From Cryptomeria japonica (taxonomy: Eukaryota; Streptophyta; Pinopsida; Cupressales; Cupressaceae), in contig NC_081415.1 of assembly GCF_030272615.1 (NCBI RefSeq), positions 377,813,892-377,877,891 on the forward strand: DNA of 64,000 bases, in the 5' to 3' direction. A program made the position numbers and the translations under genes. The notes beneath the pieces are model-generated. The model searched no databases and had not been told where the DNA came from. It saw only the letters and a program-made list of their open reading frames with translations. Numbering within the stretch: position 1 is the stretch's first letter; the number at the start of each line of letters is the position of its first letter. Below, piece by piece: positions 22,337 to 34,099 of this stretch.

Positions 22337-25300
22337 TTAAACATTGTTAGCACTTAAACTTTCCCTCTCAAGGATTTCCTTGGTATCCATTGGCAGCAGA
22401 TGAACATTCCTCCAACATCGTAAGCCATCTTGCAACATGTCAAAAGTAGCCATGGAGTCAACAACCACATTTCCTTCTCTGTAAATATGGTAGAGAGTGA
22501 AACTATCAAGGTTAGCTAAGAGCATTCTAACATCCTTCAATATCACTTCCACTTTCCATCCCGCAACACTTCTTCCACTGCCAACCTCCACAATTAGTTT
22601 AGAATCGCCTTCAATTTCAAGTTATCTGATACCTATAGCAATGGCAAACTTCATTCCCCATAAAAGGGCCATTCCCTCAGCTTGGTTGACAGTATGGATC
22701 CTCAAGCTTCCAGTGTAGGCGGCGATAAGTTTTCCCTAATGGTCTCTTATAACACCACCTCCAGCTTGCCAAGTATTGTGGACCGCCCCATCAAAGTTTA
22801 ATTCGTGACACGAGGGACTTGGGGCTTCCCATTTGGTCATTTTCCTGTTGATCTTTTTAGTGTTGTTGAAGATTTTAAACTCTCGGGGGAGTTTCCATTT
22901 TTCATCAATCCTCCAATCAGCAAGGTTAGGAGGATTGGAGGGGGTTTTCCATATAGTCATCAAGATATTATCCATGATCATCTTGAAGTAGCTATTAAAA
23001 ACATTATCTTGGGAACTTTCAGTATCTTTGAAGATTCTATTATTTCTTTCTTTCCAGACACTCCAACAAATATGGGGAGGAATTTGTTTCCACAGTTGTA
23101 TAACCAGGGGGTGATGAGAAGGTGATGACCATCCAACCACAAACAGGTGGATATCCCCTTGGAAAACCCATTGGAGGCCACATTTTTCAAGGATAATGGT
23201 CCACAAGTGTCTAACGAAGGGGCAGTGAATAAAAAGATGGTTGATAGTTTCCTCCTCGAATTTACTGAGGATACACCTGTTAGGCAATTGGAAACCCCTC
23301 CTCCTTAAGTTATCCCGAGTCAACACTTTTCCATGCATGAGAATCCACCAGAAGAAATTAATCTTTGGTATAAGTTGCGAGTTCCAATTTTTTTTACAAC
23401 ATTCCGTATCCCCATTGAATCTCAAAAGTTATCTGTAAGTAGACCTGACTGAGAAATCCCTAGACTAAGTCCCCTTCCAGATGAATTTATCCTCATAGAG
23501 AGACAGAGGTATCCTCATCATGTGCATGAGGGTCTGAAGGTCCAAAGCTTTAGGCAAGAGTTCAAAAAAATCATTGAAGATCAAAGAGATATTTTTCCAA
23601 AGGTTTATCCACACAATGTAGTCAACAACATAATCACCAAATTGGTCATTTAGGATGTTCATTAACTAGTGGAAGTGAGTTTCAACCAAAGATTTATCCT
23701 CCAACCACATATCCTCCCAAAATCTGATCTTTCTTCCATTTCCAAGTTGTCACTTCAGTCCCCCTCTAATTATAGATCTCATCTTAAGTACGTTGTTCTA
23801 TAATTTAGACCCAGAAGGTAAGCTAATAGAATCCAAGTTAAAATAGAACTGATCTGTTTCCAAATATTTAGCCCTGATAATGTTGGACCAATCTGCATCT
23901 CCTTTAGCCAAGTTCCAGCCCACTTTGGTAATTAAGGCTTTGTTCAGGGTATTTATCTTTCTAATACCTAGACCACCCATAGTCTTAGGAAAACAAACAC
24001 CGTCCCAATTAACCAATGAGAGGCGTTTCTTTTCTTCCATACCAGTTCAGAGGAAGGTTCTTTGGATCTTCTCAAGCTTCTCCCCCATAGAACCCAAGAT
24101 TTTGAATAGGGAGAGGAAATAAATAGGGATATCCTAGAGAGAGGCAACAAGAAGTTGGAGCTTCCCCGCACTACTAGGGAATTTGCCCTTCCAACTAGCA
24201 AGTTTTTTCTCTATTCTTTCAAGGATAGTATTCCAGAAGGCCGGAGTCACCTCTTTGATAGTAAGAGGGAGACCCAGGTATGTCCCAGGTAAGTTAGCAG
24301 ATTGGCACCCGAGAATATTAAGAATTTTGGTCTGCAAGTCAATAGGGGTGTTGAAAAAGTAAAGACTACTTTTATTATAGTTAATGCATTGACCTGAAGC
24401 AGAGGCATGCTTATTAAGTAGATTCTTCCAGTGTTTAGCTTCTATTACAGAGGATTTACCAAATAGGAAGGTGTCATCAACAAATTGTTGAATCACAAAA
24501 GGGGGATAGTAGAAGCAACTTTGATTCCCTGTATTCTCCAATTGACAACAAGATTCATAAAATTTCTGCCCAAAACCTCAGTAGTCATAATAAAAAGATA
24601 GGGGGAAAGGGGGTCCCCTTGCCTGATACCTTTCTCAACTTTGAAGCAACCCCTAGGAACCCCATTGACCAAGACATAAAATTGAATCGTAGACACACTC
24701 TCAGATCATATCAACAATTCTGGGATTAAAGCCAAGTTTTGAGAGAGTTTTAAACAGGAAACACTAATTGACTTTATCATAGGCTTTTGAGATGTCAAGT
24801 TTAAAAGAAACACCTAGGGTTCTGCTTTTGTCCATGGAATGAATAATTTCATGAGTAGCAATGGTCGCACCCAAGATTTGATGACCTGGGACAAAGCCTT
24901 TTTGAGAAGGGTTGATAAACTTGGGAAGTAACGGTTTGATTATGTTCACTAAGACCTTAGAAATGATCTTATAAATAGTATTGCAGAGACTGATAAGCCG
25001 AAAATCCATCATGCATTTAGGGTCTTGAGACTTGGGAACAGAACAATGTAGGTGTTGTTCAACTTGTTCAGGAACTTACCAGTCCTGAAGAAATCCTTCA
25101 TGGCTCTAGTGACATGAAAGCTGACAATGTCTCAAAATTCCTTGGAAAAAGCAGGGGGGAAACCATCCGGACCCGGGGTCTTGTAGGCGCCCATAACAAA
25201 GACAACAACACGAACCTCCTCCATAGAAATAGGGGATAAGAGTTGGCTATTATCATCTTCACCATTGGTTGTAGGTAGTTTACTCAAAAGTCTGTCTTGA

Positions 25301-26550
25301 AGTGCATCACTTCTTTTCCCATTCTCAGTATACATACGGATGAAGAAGTCAGTAGCAGTTTGACCAATTTGGGCCTCGATTATGATCTCCTGTCCATTGT
25401 TATCCCTTAAAATTTTGATTGTGTTTCTCCTTTTGTGAATATTAGCTAAGTGGTGGAAGAAGGCATAATTCCTCTCTCCCTCCTTCAGCAATTGGATTCT
25501 AGACCTTTGCTTCCAATAGATCTCTTCCTTAGTTAAATTGTCCTTCCATTTCTTTCTGCAGTCCTCTTCTTCTTGAAGGAGGGAGTGGGGAGGATCTCTA
25601 GTAGCCATAATGCTTTTGAATTTGCTCCAGTCAGGAGCACAAATCCTTCTTCTTCTTGAATATGTCTCCAAACATTGCTTTATTCCAGCCTTCCACTTCC
25701 CAATGGATGAGGTTCAACTTCTCAAAGATTCTGAACATAGTCATCCCTCGAACTGGGGAGGCCCACCACCTCCTAACTAGTTCTCTAAACTCCGGGTGGG
25801 AGGCCCACATAATCTTATATCGAAAAGGAGGAGGTCTCGAGGTGGGTTTGTCAGCCCAGTGGAGGAGGAGAGGGATATGATCAGAGGCAATCCTTGGGAG
25901 GGTCATTAGAGATGAGTTGTGACCAATATCCCATTTAGTAGAGACTAAAAATTTGTCCAGTCTGACCTGGACGAGGTGGTTCCCTTTCCTATTATTAGAC
26001 CAGGTGAAGGGGATACCCTGAAGGTTTAAATCAAAGAGACTAGTAACATTTATGAGATTGGCCAAATCTCCCATACTATCAGAATAATTCATAAGACCGT
26101 CACATTTATCAGAACGGTAAACTGGGGTGTTGAAGTCACCAGCCAAAATGTAGTGATTATTCTGGTCCTCAAGGATGCAATCAATAATTTCCTCCCAAAC
26201 CAGACGTCTTCCCATCCTAGAATTGGGGGCATATATATTGAACAAGTGCCAATAGAGCTCACCAAGTTTGAAGGTCACCACCAGATAGTTCTGTGAGAGC
26301 ACGTGGATAACACCTTGAAACTTGCAGGGGTTCCAAAGGGTAGCAATTCCATCAATTGCCCCCAAAGCCTCGACATATAGAAATGCAAAACCCAACCAAA
26401 GTTTTTAACAGTCTTTGAAAAAGTTTGGTAAGACATTTTGACTTCTTGTAGTAAACATATATCAATCTTCATATCTAAGCTATATTGCTTTATAGCAAAT
26501 TCCTTTTGGGGGCTATTGAGTCCCCTTATGTTCCAGGAGAGGAACTTCAT
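22337..26550 (-). pseudogene. LINE ORF2: AP endonuclease, reverse transcriptase, zf-RVT, RNase H, broken
   Basis: Starts at ATG 26550. Endonuclease (26550 to ~25640): SWNIRGLNSPQK, LLQEVK, AGDFNTP and SDHIPLLL, the N/E/D/H catalytic set of the exonuclease-endonuclease-phosphatase fold. RT (~25200-23960): KTPGPDGFPPAF, FRLISLCNTIYKIISKVL, FKLDISKAYDKVN (motif A Asp), GIRQGDPLSPYLF, then FVDDTFLF where FADD is usual, and TYLGLPLT. zf-RVT-like (~23400-23150): PKINFFWWILMHGKVLTRDNL with CILSKFEEETINHLFIHCPF. RNase H (~22810-22400): ELNFDGA, NQAEGMAL, EGDSKLIVE and EGNVVVDSMA supply D-E-D-D. Frameshifts near 26395, 25660 and 24160-24040, and several stops, rule out activity. Confidence 0.92.
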
Positions 26551-28250
26551 TTCTTAACTTTGTTATTTCCATCTAGGGTCATTTGTTGCCCCCTTGCAAT
26601 CTCCCTCGCCATAGCTTTTTGCCTCAACACTCTGTCAGTTGGTCTTCCAACTTTGTTGTTAGTGCCCACATATGCCTTCTTTGTCCTGGTTTTCTTCTTT
26701 TGTGTCAGCCATTCCTCATTGTCCGTAGAAGAAATACAGGGGGGGAGATCTTCACATCAAAGGTCATTAGGATCGACCCAGACAACTCCTCCAAGGTCAC
26801 ATAATTGCTAGGAGACTAAGGTGGATATGTGAAAATTAGATGTTTTAGTCTCCCTGAAGTAGACTTCTCATCACAGGGTTTTTGGGGTGTTTTGGCAATA
26901 CTTGGGGCTAGCTTCACCATTGGGAAGGGGGGTTTGGTGAGTTTAAACCCTACCCATTGAGGGGGAGGTAGAAGGATTAGGGGATAAATGCAGGTTGATA
27001 ACCAAGGGGATTTCCCCATCTTCAAGAGTTTCAATTGGTCTCATTTTCTTAACAGTATCAATAGAAGTTTTGATTATTTCAAGGATCCTATCTATGTGGG
27101 GGTAGTCCTCAGTCACCACATAGGGGTCAGTCTGTCCCTTAGGGGCCGAGGATGAGGGGGCACTTGGGCTTATAGGATCATCATCATCAATAATTTTCTC
27201 TTTAAGCTTGGGTTCACTAGTAGTCATGTCTTTGTAGTTGGCAATAGTGTGTCCTTGCTTAGCACATTTATGACAATAAAGAGTTGCATTTTCATAGACA
27301 AGGGGCTGAGACCATTTTCCCCATTTTGATTTGAGGGACACAAAGTTGGGCAAAGATTTGTTAATAGCAACATTAACACAACAACGGGCAAAAACTGACC
27401 TGGATTTAGCTAGAGTGACCAAATCAATAGTGACATAGTTTCCAAAGGAGTTCCCAATCCAGCGAAAAATTTGCTCGTCCCAAAAATCCAGCGGGAGGCC
27501 AGGTAGCCTGACCCAAACTGGGGCCATACGGTTGAGTTCAGCACCGGGGTCAAACCCAGGTTTCTATTTGGAGAGTGTTAAAACATGTTTGCCATAAGCC
27601 CAAGAGCTTGAAAGGACAAATATCAAATCCTCTTCAACAGTAAACTTGAAAAGGAAGAGACCTCCCGACATAGTGGATATGTCAACGCTCCCCTTTAGCT
27701 TCCATCTTGCTGCAACCCATTGCCTAACCATATCGATAGACGGTCTGAAGGAGAAAAATCTTCCAACAAGCGCCAGATGCAGAGATGAAGCAATTTTATC
27801 CATGAGGTTGTCAGGTAGGTTGATCTTTGTCCCCTCCTCAGTTTGGATGAAGTTAGCCAATGCCTCCTCCAGAGTCGTATTTGTAGGATCGACAAGGGAT
27901 CCTTTCCGGTTAAATTTAGTCTCTTTTTTTCCTTCTTCCACATCCTTTTGATTGACGACATTTTACGACACGGTAGAAGGAGACTTCTTATTTCCAAATT
28001 CATAGTTCTCTTTCCTTTTGTCTACATCCTTCTGACCAAGGGTAGTTTTCATCAGTTCAGAAGAACCTAAACCACAAGAATCTCCGTTCTTATCAAACTT
28101 TTCCACATTGCCCGCAAGTAGTGGGGTCTCGAAAGAAGACACAGGGGCCTCATGTGAAGCATGCGAACTGACAACAATATTGGGAGGGGGGTCTGACTGC
28201 AGGGAGGAAACATCCTCCCCAGGAACAACGATCGTGCAGAGGGAGTTTCA
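26547..28250 (-). pseudogene. LINE ORF1: DUF4283-like plus CCHC zinc knuckle, broken
   Basis: Nucleic-acid-binding ORF1 protein of plant L1-type LINEs, which coats the LINE RNA. An acidic/Ser-rich N-terminal part (about 28250-27940) is followed by a DUF4283-like fold (EEALANFIQTEEGTKINLP, then FSFRPSIDMVRQWVAARW at ~27740). Next come WVRLPGLPLDFWDEQIF (~27490) and a zinc knuckle CHKCAKQGHTIANY at ~27280, where the last Cys is Tyr. The tail ends in RQKAMAREIARGQQ and NNKVKK. In-frame stops lie at ~27966 and ~27566 (LSK-stop where Trp is expected), with a frame change near 26940. The final TGA (26549-26547) overlaps the ORF2 start as ATGA. Confidence 0.82.
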
Positions 28251-28321
28251 AAATTCAAAAATGAAGTAGGAGCAGGAAAGTTGCAGACAAAAAATGAATT
28301 GTAGCTTATCCATTTATATGT

Positions 28322-28544
28322 TAAAATACTTATTGTTATAACAATAAAGAGATTATTATTATTTAATAATAATTACAATTATAAATATATTCAAATGAAA
28401 TAATTTGGAGTTAAAAATATAGTTATATTTTGTTTATTTAAAATTGATTTTAATGGACAATCTAAATTTATTTATTCTTTTATAAAAATATTTTAATATT
28501 GGGAGACTTTATCCATATCATTTGACACACTTTGTCATAGGGGC
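28322..28544. other. AT-rich spacer, no gene seen
   Basis: AT-rich host flank to the right of the LINE target duplication. Confidence 0.45.
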
Positions 28545-28960
28545 CTATCGAACAAAGCCTCTATTCAACTTAGTAAGCTTGAGTATTCGAAATAAAGTAT
28601 CCATATCAACCATCAACATCGACACTCTTTGATCATTTGTATGACCACTCTCCATATTTTGAGAAGAAGAAGTCTTCGTCAAAAGACTAAGTTGAAGAAG
28701 AGACAACCTAGTCCTAAGGCACTTATCAATATGAGCAAAATTCTCTACATCAATTGTCAACTCTTTAAATCGCATCGTGTTTTCTTGCACCATATGCGAT
28801 TGTTTCTCCAAGGAAAATCTAACGAGTTTGACAAAGAACCTCTGAGAAGTAGAGCTTACATTCAGAAAGCAACATTCAATCAATGCCTTAACAATGGGGG
28901 AAGGATCAATACCGCTTTGTTTCCAAGAAATTGTATCACCTACCATGAAGATCGGCCTGA
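28545..28960 (-). CDS. unidentified exon-like open frame, 133+ codons
   Basis: Minus-strand frame ending at TAG 28545. Upstream of its ATG (28946) the sequence GTTGGTGGTTCAG could be a splice acceptor, with the frame continuing as FMVGDTISWKQSGIDPSP. The protein is well mixed and looks genuinely coding: VKALIECCFLNVSSTSQRF, FFVKLVRFSLEKQ, MRFKELTIDVENFAHIDKCL, RTRLSLLQLSLL, and VSMLMVDMDTLFRILKL. It is probably all helical. It has no stop over its length and lacks the low-complexity bias of the surrounding chance frames. I cannot name the family; it may be a last exon or an exon fragment carried by a repeat. Confidence 0.4.
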
Positions 28961-29019
28961 ACCACCAACCCCACCAAGAACCTCGTTAGAAGAGGAGCGA
29001 GAGACGAAGTTCGAGTGAG

Positions 29020-30670
29020 AGTTCAAGGGTTTCTTCTGTAGATGGAGATGATGCAGGGGATGAAGATGGCGATGGAGGCAATCTTTTCTTTCGCCCTATT
29101 CTTCCCCATGCCTTAGCTCTTGCGAGGCTTGCTTCCTGGTCATTGGTGGTGTCTGGGTTTATCGATTGTAGATGGTGGGGGGAGGAGACCTCGGTGCTAC
29201 GGGATGCGCCTATCTTGCAGCTTGTTTGCTTCTGTGTCATTTTTTTTGCGGTTTGTGGGTTTCTTCCTTGGTTTTCCACTGCTCTACTCAGTGGGTTTGG
29301 AGGTTTGTGGTTGCTCTCCTTGGGTGGCGGTTTTTCTATTTGGCTGCTCCTGCCCTCTTTCCTCTCCCCCATGGGGAGGTGTTTCTATTTTGGGACTTTG
29401 TTTTGCCTGATGGTTGCTGCTCTTGTGGAGATGCTTGTGGTTGAGGAAGGGGGTGTTGTGAAAGGGGTTGTGCTTGGCTGCAGCGGGGATATTTGGGATC
29501 CAAGTGGTTTTGCCTTGGATTCCAATGTTTTTGTTCTCCTTTTGGTTCGTGCTTGGGGGGCTCTTCCTCCTTCTTGGTTTTGGGTTGTGGAGCTGCAGGG
29601 GGCATTATGCCCTGTTTTCCCTCCTGCTCCTATTTCTGTCAACTCTTTTCTCAACCATCTAGTTTATTTTCAATATTTCCTTTTGAGGTGGTCCCGTCTC
29701 ATATCGAGGTTGAGATGATGGGTATTGGAAATATGCAGTTTCCTATTGAGGTGGAGACACTGGTTGTGATTCTTGTTGGCAGAAGTTGGAGGGAGGTCTT
29801 GGAGCTTCTAGCTCTTGTTTAGCTTGGATCTGAGTGTGGGCTCATTGTTTTCTTCACCCCTTTTCTCCTTATTGAGGTGGTGATGTTGGGGGACAACGTT
29901 TTCTTAGATCCAGGTGCTTCCTCTTTTGTTTTGGAGGATCTTTCTCTTGAGGTAGGTGATTTTTTGGTTGCTGGATCTTTGCTTTCAAGCTCTTTTTTGT
30001 CTTCTCCTATAGAGGTGGAGAGTGCGGTGGTGATTGCTTGTGTGGATGCTATCTTGATTAGGCCTCTATTTCAGCTCAAGGTGGTTGAGGGCACCACTTC
30101 AAAACCCTTTGATGTGGTTTTGGGAGCCATTCCAAAACCCATTTTTAAGGTTAGGGAAGCCTTTGAAAATCCCTTTGTTTCTAGTCAGCTTGTTTCATTC
30201 ACCTTGTCTTATCTTGTCTGACTGAAAGTTGATAGTTTTCAAGGGCTCAGTTCAGATTGTGGTTGTTTTTGGTTATGGGCTAGTCATGCTTTTTGTTGTC
30301 TGAAGTCTTTGTCTCAGGTCAAGGGAGTCGGGAACATCCCTATTGTTTGGCTGAGGGTGCTTGCTAACCCTCGTCATTTGCTCTTAAGTTTGAGGCTATA
30401 GCCTAGTTAGTGTGGCTAACATGATTTGTATTGATTATATCTTAAGTGTCTGGATGGTTCTTTCTACATGTGGTAGTGCTAGTGTTTGACTAGCTTTTGT
30501 TAGCTCAGTTGTGTTTGGGCTGCTGGTTTTCATGCTTTATTCTCTATGGCAGCGATGTACTACGAGTTCAAGATCCTGGTAAAATCTGAGGGTTTCGGGT
30601 CCCTTCAAAACTTGTTGTAAGGGGTTTCTGGTCCCCTCAAAACCCATTTTTCCTATAATAAAAAAAACAT
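29020..30670 (+). mobile_element. G/T-rich non-autonomous retroposon with A tail (probable LINE derivative)
   Basis: A 1.6 kb block markedly rich in G and T on the plus strand ends with GGGTTTCGGGTCCCTTCAAA, then GGTTTCTGGTCCCCTCAAAA, CCCATTTTTCC and ATAATAAAAAAAAC at ~30668. Paired GGTYYC and ...CAAAA motifs before an A tail are common at plant LINE 3' ends. Repeated short phrases such as ATTGAGGTGGAG recur at 29740, 29870 and 30010. No RT, endonuclease or zinc knuckle was found. The overlapping frames on both strands lack recognisable domains. The 5' boundary and target duplication were not found. Confidence 0.5.
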
Positions 30671-32600
30671 TTCAATTTAAAATTAAACTACGATATATAA
30701 AATCCTAAATCTGTTTAAAAAACATATTATACATTATTAGGTTTAATTAATTACCTTTCAATCTATGAATGAATTGTTTGAAGTTTTATGATCGGGAAAT
30801 AGATAGATTGTATATTAATTTTTATAAAAAAATATTAAAATCAATTTTTTATATTTGATTTTAAAAAAATTATAAATTGATGTATTCTTTTATAAAAGTA
30901 TTTTAATTTGAATAATATATTTTAAATTATTATATACTTATATAAACCTAACAAAAAGATAAAATAAAATTTTAAATGCTTATTAAAAAATATATTCTAC
31001 AACTTTGGATTATATCATATTTTTATTCTATCTTTTCTTTAAATTAAGAATATTATTAATTTATTAATAAATATATAATCATTTTCTAAATAATAAAAAT
31101 AAATTACATTTTATGATTTATTATTTAAATTGTTAATCACAATTTTTAAATAGTCTTAGATAATTAATTATGTACCTCAATATCATCACTACTTGCACCT
31201 TACCAAAATTGAGAATTTAGTATTAGGATAATTATTTTTATTTTGTGTTTACAATATTTGCAGAGACTTATCAAATGATTTCCAAATAAATATTAATTTA
31301 GCTTTTTATTTATTTAAAAAAAAAACAAAAAATGATTATTATTATTATTATTTTTATTATGATTCTATCAACATTTTTGTACAAAATATTAGCTATTCGT
31401 GGAAAAATTGAATTCAATATAGTTAGCTTCTTAAGGCAATTGAGTTCATTCATGTGATAAACAACAACAATAATAAAGAATTAAATATTTATAAAACAAA
31501 TTGGTTTGCGATATTTACACATTATATCATGCTCCATATTTTACAAAAATATCTATTTTTTGTTTGACCTATATTTTATGTTCAATTGTATTCTATATTT
31601 TTATGATTCTTTGTTGAAGTATATTTTATGTATATTATTTTTTGGGAAAAATAATCTAATAATCTAAATATAATAAAATATTATGTAGGTTTAAACTTTG
31701 GTCTAGCGTTATCAAATTTTAATATAATTTAATAAATACAATTAAGATTATGCCAAGGTAATGATTTACTTAGGGTTAAATAATTTGAATTTTATATATT
31801 ACATTAAATTTTGTGTTTACCTTTTTAATCATGTAGAGCTATCAACAATGGTAGCATTATTAGAATTGGCAAGATATTTAGCTTGTTTTTTGTTGAATTA
31901 TACTTTCAGGTTATGGCAAACTGAAGAACATCTCAAGAGGTTATTACCATTCCACTATTACAAATTTTCCTTTTGCAAAATTCTACTCTAGGTCATGACA
32001 AAATCAACTACAACGAGCAATCTAAATTCAATACAATCAGTCTCTTAAGGTAACCATGTTCATAAAATAAAAAAATTCAGGCTTAAAATGTCTCTAATTT
32101 TCTTGCTAGATATAATCGCCTATTGCTACAAGCTATATAATTGCTTCAAAAAATTAATCGTCTTGCTATGCAGGTCTCCTTGAACTACAATATAGCCCAT
32201 AACAAATCTACTCAATGTATATCTACTCGCCCAACACTCTCCTTCAAAAGATACTTCAAGATGGAACACAATCCCTACACAAATATATGTAAAAAAAGAG
32301 GAAGCTTGATAACTACAACTATGTCTCCAAGAAATGAAGGTACATGCAACTATTTGTCATCTCTCTCCTAGATGTCTCCCAATTATTCTTAGAACATGAT
32401 TTCCATGTTACATATGTCTCTTTTGCAGAAAACTACTTCGGGCCATGGCAAAATCAAATACAACAAGGCAATATCAAGAATCAAACATACATATCAATAA
32501 ACAACATCGACTACACTCCACTCAAAGATACAAATACATCATATTGCTCTTATACCACAAAAAAATCATCCATGAATCCACTTGGGTAATCGTTTTCAGG
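30671..32600. other. AT-rich intergenic DNA, no confident gene
   Basis: Strongly AT-rich to ~31830. Short plus-strand frames at 31760-32590 show no recognisable domain and are interrupted, so no gene is called. Confidence 0.45.
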
Positions 32601-32766
32601 CATTATTAAGTGGTTTTGTACTATAAAAACACTTTCATAGTATTTTCACTTAAATTATATTACAACAACTTACATTTCTTGTAGTTTACCCTCTACTTCA
32701 ACGTAATACCAAATTATATCTTGCTATTGGTGTAACCACTGCACCTTGTTGAGGTGCAAGCGCTAG
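32601..32766 (+). mobile_element. Helitron-like 3' end
   Basis: Hairpin TGCACCT (32740-32746), loop TGTTG, AGGTGCA (32752-32758), then AGCG and CTAG (32763-32766) followed by TTT. Hairpin plus CTAG plus T fits a Helitron 3' terminus and resembles the end at 7141-7166. The 5' end was not located, so the start given is arbitrary. Confidence 0.4.
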
Positions 32767-32904
32767 TTTATATAATACATTTAATTTATCTCTCCATCAC
32801 TTTATCTCTCTATTTACCCTCTTCCTCTTCCTCTTTGTCTCTCTCTCCCTCTTCACATTTCTCTCTCTATCTTTCTCCCCTATCTCTATCTCCTTACATC
32901 TCTA

Positions 32905-32951
<47 letters not shown>

Positions 32952-33270
32952 ATCCCCTTTCCTCTCCCTCCCTCTCTACCTATTCATATATCTATCTCCC
33001 CCTCCACCTATTGCAAAAATAACATGATCATGTTGGTAATGGAACCTAGTTATCTTTCTGATTCAAAGGTTTTTTTTAAGTCATGTTTGGATCCCTATAA
33101 CTAGATGCATAGTTCATTTTAAGCTTCCACTTCTTGATTGAGACCTTGGTTGCACGAACAACATCAATTTTTAAATGACCTACCAGTTGAACTTATGCAT
33201 TGAACAAATGTATACAAAATACACCAAAATTTTCTGTAATTGACCTTCCAAACCTCTTCAGTGTTGCTAG
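32767..33270 (+). mobile_element. second copy of the 6.6-7.2 kb repeat, ending CTAG at 33270
   Basis: A pyrimidine-rich head with a perfect (TC)n run of about 20 units (32909-32949) is followed by about 270 bp homologous to 6890-7166 (shared landmarks AAGTCATGTTTGGAT, GATGCATAGTT, AATTGACCTTCCAMACCT). It ends GTGTTGCTAG (33261-33270), but relative to the first copy the terminal hairpin is deleted. It starts immediately after another hairpin-CTAG end. Confidence 0.6.
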
Positions 33271-34099
33271 TATATTTATCTTTCTAAATATTAAACCTTT
33301 CATTCTAAATTTATATGTCACTAAAACATTTCAATTATATCACTTAAACCTTAACTCTTTATGAGATTTAAACTCTTAGCTCTCTTTCATGTAAGGCTGT
33401 ATTTATTTCCTTTGTATGCCGAAATAGACTGAGCCAGTGTATTATTAATCTCCTTATTTTCTGTTATGCAAATAAAAAATTAATTCACCTTTGTATTTAA
33501 TCTCCATGTTTTGTGCTATGCGAATAAAATGGAGAAGATAGTTATGATTTCAATTTAGATTGTGCCTCGCACGCTAAAGTCCGAAACAAAAATGGCTAAA
33601 AAACCGTTCGCATATAAAGCTGCTTATGAAACAAAAAAAGTTAATTACCTATGACGTTACATTAAAAAATTATTAGTTTCTTATAATTTTGTTTAAAAAT
33701 AGATTTTATCATAGTGGATTCGTAAATTCAGTGTATAAAAGACAAATTATTTTGATAAATCAAATTATCATAAAATATTTTTCTATAATTAAAAAGTATA
33801 TATACTATACAAAAATTAAATTTTATAGTAAAATTAAAAAATACTAAATTGCAATTGATCTAAATAAATTTTTTTCTCATTAAACATGAAACTAAAAATT
33901 CATTGCAATAGCGGTAACATTGCTGTTTAATAGAGAGCCTATGGATGACTCTAGCATTTCCGTTTTCATACCTACACAAAGCAGTAGATGCAACACGTAG
34001 ACGGGAGTTATGCACCTCCATCTGGCGGTGCTTTTCTCCCAATGACCGGCGTCCTTGGAGAGAGTCCTCAGTCCTCCCGTTAACTGGTCCTCTTCTAGC
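33271..34099. other. upstream region of RKP, no gene seen
   Basis: AT-rich to ~33880, then more balanced. Short frames on both strands at 33860-34220 overlap each other and show no domain; they are probably promoter or leader sequence. Confidence 0.4.

Larger units (their letters stand above)
20061..28321 (-). mobile_element. 8.2 kb L1-type LINE with 14 bp target duplications, decayed
   Basis: ATCCATTTATATGT occurs exactly at 20061-20074 and 28308-28321. The bracketed 20075-28307 reads on the minus strand: ORF1 (about 28250-26547), ORF2 (26550-22337), a 335 bp gap, a third ORF (22001-20396), a ~320 bp 3' UTR and an A-rich tail (TTTAATTTAAAAA at the left end). ORF1/ORF2 domains and the RNase H at the end of ORF2 place it in the plant L1-like group with RNase H. 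Many stops and frameshifts make it inactive. The frame of ORF1 has a stop just before its first recognisable residues, so the copy may be slightly 5'-truncated. Confidence 0.85.
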
